Source: Bacillota bacterium (GTDB lineage: Bacteria; Bacillota_A; Clostridia; Lachnospirales; Lachnospiraceae). Taken from it: a stretch of 64,000 nt of DNA. The notes under the pieces are model-generated. The model did not search any database. It was not told the origin of the DNA and worked only from the letters and a program-made list of their open reading frames with translations. A program made the position numbers and the translations under genes. This document shows positions 61,002 to 64,000 of this stretch, piece after piece (within the stretch, counting starts at the first letter, position 1; each line of letters begins with the position of its first letter). The stretch covers positions 270,141 to 334,140 of the forward strand of contig JAEYMU010000025.1 in assembly GCA_023407175.1 (NCBI GenBank), in the 5' to 3' direction.

Positions 61002-62972
61002 CTAATTCAGCCGCCCGAAGGCGTAAAAGTGTTCCGTCCAATACTTGGTGTCCATCCGGGCATACTGTACGCCGCCGCTGGCACAGTGGAGCATCATGTT
61101 ATCGCCCACATAGATGCCGACATGGGACACAGCCCCGGAGCTGTCATAGGTTCCCGTGAAAAAAATAATATCGCCGGGCTTGGCTTCGGAGGGCGAGATC
61201 TTTGCACACTGATTGAAAATGCCCTGCGCCGTTGTCCGGCTCATGGGATATACGCCGGATTTGTCCAGTACATAGCAGACGAAGCCCGAACAGTCAAAGG
61301 AAGTGGAGGGGCTTGCACCGCCCCAAACGTAGGGGTAGCCCAAATACTTTTCGGCTTCCGCAATCAGAGCGGAAAAATCCGGGTCTGCCAGAGCTTCCGG
61401 CGGTATGTCGTAATCGGTGTATTCTCCGGGGTAGGCGTAAATATTGTCCTCAAAGAGCTTGGGGCGGTTGCCTTGGGTTTTCTGATAAACGGCGTACCGC
61501 GCCTGTTGCTCCGCATCAAGGTTTGCCATAGCGACAGCGCCTAATGACTTGTTTTTCAGGTTGATGTTCAGAATGTAATAGTTGTAGGGAACCTCTACGG
61601 TATAGGTATCGTGATGGGTAGTTCCGTTCTCGTCCGTCCATGTGTCTGTCCGGGTTTCGGTGCGGTAGCGCACCTCCACGGTTTTTGTGACGGTCAGGGC
61701 ATATTGCTGACGAAAAAGGGATTGTAATTCAGCCTGCACCTTATCCGGGGTGTATTCTCCAAACTTAGCGGTTAGGTAGGAAGCCAGTTCAAAGGGGTCA
61801 TGCCCGATTTCATCCACGGAATAGCGGTACTCGTCATAACCGGGATAATCGCTTTCGATATGTGACAGCTTTTCCCGTAAATCCGTTTCCAGCCCGGTAT
61901 AGCTTGTTTCCACCGCCTCAATGTCACTGTCCGACGATACATAGGACGTGCCGCCGACAGCGCCGATCAGTCCGTTGCCAATGGTGGCAAGAGAGGCCAT
62001 ACAGGATTGCAGTATAAGAATCAGCAAAAACAGCACCAGTCCGATTAACAGGATTTTCGGGTTCCGTTTCACAAAGGCTGTAACCGTCCGGGCTATTTTC
62101 TCCGTGAACCTTACCGCCTGTTTGCCGTGCTTTGCCGCCTCCCGCGCCTGTTTGGCATATTGTTTTTTCAGCCTCCGCTTTTGCCAGAGCCGGGAAACGG
62201 GATTGCTCTTTAGCTCCGGGTGTTCCTGTACCATCGTGCGGTACTGAAAATCCGCCTTTGCCCGAATGTCCCGCCGTTCCCATTTTCGGACTTGCCGGGC
62301 CGGGTGGGTACGGATGCGGTGCTTGATAAAGCGGGTCGTACCACGGACAGCCGTTTCCCCGACAAGCTCAGTTCGGTGCGCGGCCTCTGTCCCTACATTT
62401 TCATGCTCTACCTCATGGATTTTCCCATGCACATACCGCCATGCCTGAAAACGCGCCGCCCGGCCTGCGGTTTTCACCGGGCCGGGTTTCTTCGGGGACT
62501 TCTGTGCCGCTAACTTATCACGGGCGGTATTCAGCTTTTCTCCGCTTCTCTCCGCGCGGAGCTTGGATTTCTTGAGCCTGTTAGTGTCGCGCGCGCCCTT
62601 TTTGCCCGAAGTGCCGGACGTTTTTTCATCTGAACCGGGGCTGTTATGGGGTGGCATATCATCGCTTCGCAGACGGTCGGAGGGCCGGGCCTGTTCACTG
62701 TGCTGACGATACTTGCTGTTTGGGGACTTCGGGCCAACATGTCCCGAAGTGGGAGGCGCGTTCGGAATATCGGCAGTATCCGGGCCAATAGCCTTTTTTT
62801 CTTCCTCCTGAAAAACAGACGGCTCCTGTTGGGAGTGGATTTTCTGCGGCTTCCTTTTCTTCTTGGGTGGTGAAGCGGACTTCGGGCCAACTTGACCCGA
62901 AGTGCCGGAATTATCCTCAAACCGCAAGTGGCTGGATGGGCCATGCTCCGGCTTGCGGCTCCCGTCACGCAT
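61002..62972 (-). CDS. CD1108-family NlpC/P60 transfer protein
   Basis: 656 aa. Long basic N-terminus (~1-290) with two palindrome-encoded inserts (TSGQVGPK ~25, TSGHVGPK ~75). One membrane helix (ILLIGLVLFLLILILQSCMA, ~310), then an extracellular stalk. The C-terminal NlpC/P60 endopeptidase has catalytic Cys in TSFDCSGFVCYVLD and His in AVSHVGIYVGD. It opens peptidoglycan for the conjugation channel, as Tn916 Orf14-like proteins do. ATG 62972 overlaps the VirB4 stop, with AAGGAGG inside virB4. Confidence 0.9.
   Translation of the reverse strand: MRDGSRKPEHGPSSHLRFEDNSGTSGQVGPKSASPPKKKRKPQKIHSQQEPSVFQEEEKKAIGPDTADIPNAPPTSGHVGPKSPNSKYRQHSEQARPSDRLRSDDMPPHNSPGSDEKTSGTSGKKGARDTNRLKKSKLRAERSGEKLNTARDKLAAQKSPKKPGPVKTAGRAARFQAWRYVHGKIHEVEHENVGTEAAHRTELVGETAVRGTTRFIKHRIRTHPARQVRKWERRDIRAKADFQYRTMVQEHPELKSNPVSRLWQKRRLKKQYAKQAREAAKHGKQAVRFTEKIARTVTAFVKRNPKILLIGLVLFLLILILQSCMASLATIGNGLIGAVGGTSYVSSDSDIEAVETSYTGLETDLREKLSHIESDYPGYDEYRYSVDEIGHDPFELASYLTAKFGEYTPDKVQAELQSLFRQQYALTVTKTVEVRYRTETRTDTWTDENGTTHHDTYTVEVPYNYYILNINLKNKSLGAVAMANLDAEQQARYAVYQKTQGNRPKLFEDNIYAYPGEYTDYDIPPEALADPDFSALIAEAEKYLGYPYVWGGASPSTSFDCSGFVCYVLDKSGVYPMSRTTAQGIFNQCAKISPSEAKPGDIIFFTGTYDSSGAVSHVGIYVGDNMMLHCASGGVQYARMDTKYWTEHFYAFGRLN
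62726..62750. repeat. Element palindrome, copy 11, in the NlpC/P60 gene
   Basis: ACTTCGGGCCAA-CATG-TCCCGAAGT, one change from symmetry, encoding TSGHVGPK in frame. Confidence 0.9.
62879..62903. repeat. Element palindrome, copy 12, in the NlpC/P60 gene
   Basis: ACTTCGGGCCAA-CTTG-ACCCGAAGT, one change from symmetry, encoding TSGQVGPK in frame 50 codons before copy 11. Confidence 0.9.
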
Positions 62973-64000
62973 GGGAAGCCTCCTTGGCTAAGTCCTCCGG
63001 GCGAGTAGTGAGCAGATTATAGATTTCCCCGCGAGGAAAGCGGTCTATAAAGGGGATGGTGGTGTTCCCGAAGAATAGAAGTCCTTCCCCGGAATTGCTG
63101 TGGGCGATATAGGATAGCTGATGCTCGGAGATACCAAGCTGTTTGGCGAGAATGGCCCGGTCGCCCTGTGCCTGTGACAGCAGAATCATAAAGTCGCTGT
63201 TTTCCAAGATATTTTCTATTTCCCGGCTGGCTAACAGGTCTTTCACATTCTGTGTAAGTGCGCTCGGCACACAGCCTTTTTTACGAAGCATCTTCCAGAC
63301 ACGGACGAAATAGCCCGCGCTCAAGGCATCTTGCAGGAGAATATGAAATTCATCGAAAAAGCACCAGGTCGCAAGCCCCTCGGCAAAGTTGGTATTGACC
63401 GCCTGTGTCACAAGCTCGTTGGTGATGTGCATTGCAATTTTCCGCAGGTTTTCGCCCATGCCCTTTAGCACGATACACACCACACGCTTATCAAGGCTGA
63501 CATTGGTATGGTGGTTAAAGAGATTCAGGGAGCCGGTGCAGTAAAGCTCCAGCGCGGTTGCGATGCGTTTTGCCTCCGGCTCCGGCTGTTTGCAAAGGGT
63601 TTCGTACAGGTCTTGCAAAAGCGGCATTTTCCCGTCCCCGATACCAAGGGCAAGCTCCCGGTATACCAGCCGCACACAGCGGTCAATCACCGTTTTTTCA
63701 ATGGGTTGCAGTCCATCCTTGCCGCCTAAAATCAGTTCGCACAGGGACAATAGAAAATCAGCTTTCATGGAAAGCGGGCTATCTTCGTCTGCCATGCTCA
63801 TTTGAATATCCATCGGGTTGATGTAATTCCCAAGGGGGCTGTCGGGGGAAATGTCAATCACCTGTCCCCCAAGCCGCTTCACCAGCGGGGCATATTCGCC
63901 CATCGGGTCTACAATGATAATCCGGTCTTTGGTGGTAAGGAATACGTTAATCAGCTCCCGTTTGGCGGCAAAGCTCTTGCCGGAGCCGGTGGAGCCAAGA
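62965..64000 (-). CDS. VirB4-type transfer ATPase, C-terminal part (5' end outside window)
   Basis: The frame is open to the window edge. It starts with Walker A LGSTGSGKSFAAKRELINVF, continues with IIIVDPMGEYAPLVKRLGGQ, NELVTQAVNTNFAEGLATWC, Walker B WCFFDEFHILLQDAL, and a SQAQGDRAILAKQLGISEHQ motif. This is the TraE/VirB4 (CagE) ATPase that powers the type IV secretion channel. At least 345 residues are visible. Confidence 0.9.
   Translation of the reverse strand, partial: LGSTGSGKSFAAKRELINVFLTTKDRIIIVDPMGEYAPLVKRLGGQVIDISPDSPLGNYINPMDIQMSMADEDSPLSMKADFLLSLCELILGGKDGLQPIEKTVIDRCVRLVYRELALGIGDGKMPLLQDLYETLCKQPEPEAKRIATALELYCTGSLNLFNHHTNVSLDKRVVCIVLKGMGENLRKIAMHITNELVTQAVNTNFAEGLATWCFFDEFHILLQDALSAGYFVRVWKMLRKKGCVPSALTQNVKDLLASREIENILENSDFMILLSQAQGDRAILAKQLGISEHQLSYIAHSNSGEGLLFFGNTTIPFIDRFPRGEIYNLLTTRPEDLAKEASHA

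Larger units (their letters stand above)
37730..64000. mobile_element. Integrative conjugative element (Tn1549/CD1107-type), left end and 26 kb
   Basis: Starts at the att core in collagen gene 3 and continues past the window. It holds a serine recombinase, small accessory genes, a sigma-like factor, cargo, a MOBP relaxase, MobC and part of a type IV transfer operon (VirB4, NlpC/P60, DUF4315, DUF4366). Twelve copies of one palindrome are confined to it. The far att site is not visible. Confidence 0.88.

Overview
The window looks like chromosome of a spore-forming Lachnospiraceae-type Clostridium (inference). Support comes from moderate GC, strong AGGAGG ribosome sites, a CotA-type spore multicopper oxidase, BclA-like collagen genes behind sigma-K-like promoters, and a Tn1549/CD1107-type conjugative element.

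Bases 1-26,300 are ordinary chromosome. They hold a PLP decarboxylase with a GPH transporter, a CotA-like oxidase, a PadR/pentapeptide/ABC-2 export operon, two thiol peroxidases with an OhrR-type regulator and operator, and a polar amino-acid ABC operon with an XRE-cupin regulator and an aminotransferase. A sulfonate/nitrate-type ABC operon follows with a flavin oxidoreductase, then a secreted SGNH hydrolase and an XRE regulator carrying 29-residue repeats. A candidate free-standing structured RNA (16,261-16,487) and two related bidirectional terminators (17,238 and 22,934) lie between them.

Bases 26,347-37,768 hold the most unusual part. Two divergent operons start at 35,913-36,117 from sigma-K-like promoters. 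Each encodes a TPR glycosyltransferase followed by collagen-like (Gly-X-Thr) spore-surface proteins. Every collagen gene here is cut at the same codon position, between the second and third bases of a Thr codon (core dinucleotide AC). Element 1 (31,355-34,331; recombinase plus TauE/SafE permease) splits one gene. Element 2 (26,816-30,047; MarR, MFS-CBS transporter, recombinase remnant) splits the next. The conjugative element enters a third at 37,730 and runs off the window. Element ends are inverted arms, as expected of the two attP half-sites of a large serine recombinase. Joining the flanking halves at the AC core gives in-frame reading frames of 368 and 370 codons. I infer a family of serine-recombinase elements that use collagen genes as attB, possibly removed in the mother cell during sporulation as with skin or SP-beta/spsM.

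Bases 37,730-64,000 are the conjugative element: recombinase, small regulators, a sigma-like factor, cargo, mobilisation genes and the start of the transfer operon. Cargo includes an FtsX/LolD-type ABC exporter and a two-component system that share an operator box, a GNAT, an EamA transporter with a MocR regulator, and a Gabija-like OLD nuclease/UvrD helicase pair. Mobilisation genes are a MOBP relaxase and MobC. The transfer operon shows VirB4, an NlpC/P60 protein, and DUF4315, DUF4366 and Cys-rich VLP proteins. Twelve copies of a ~25-bp palindrome of the TTCGGGCCAA...TTGGCCCGAA type are scattered through this part and absent from the rest, some in frame within genes. The recombinase promoter and the promoter ahead of the CD1845-like gene share an operator over the -35 box.
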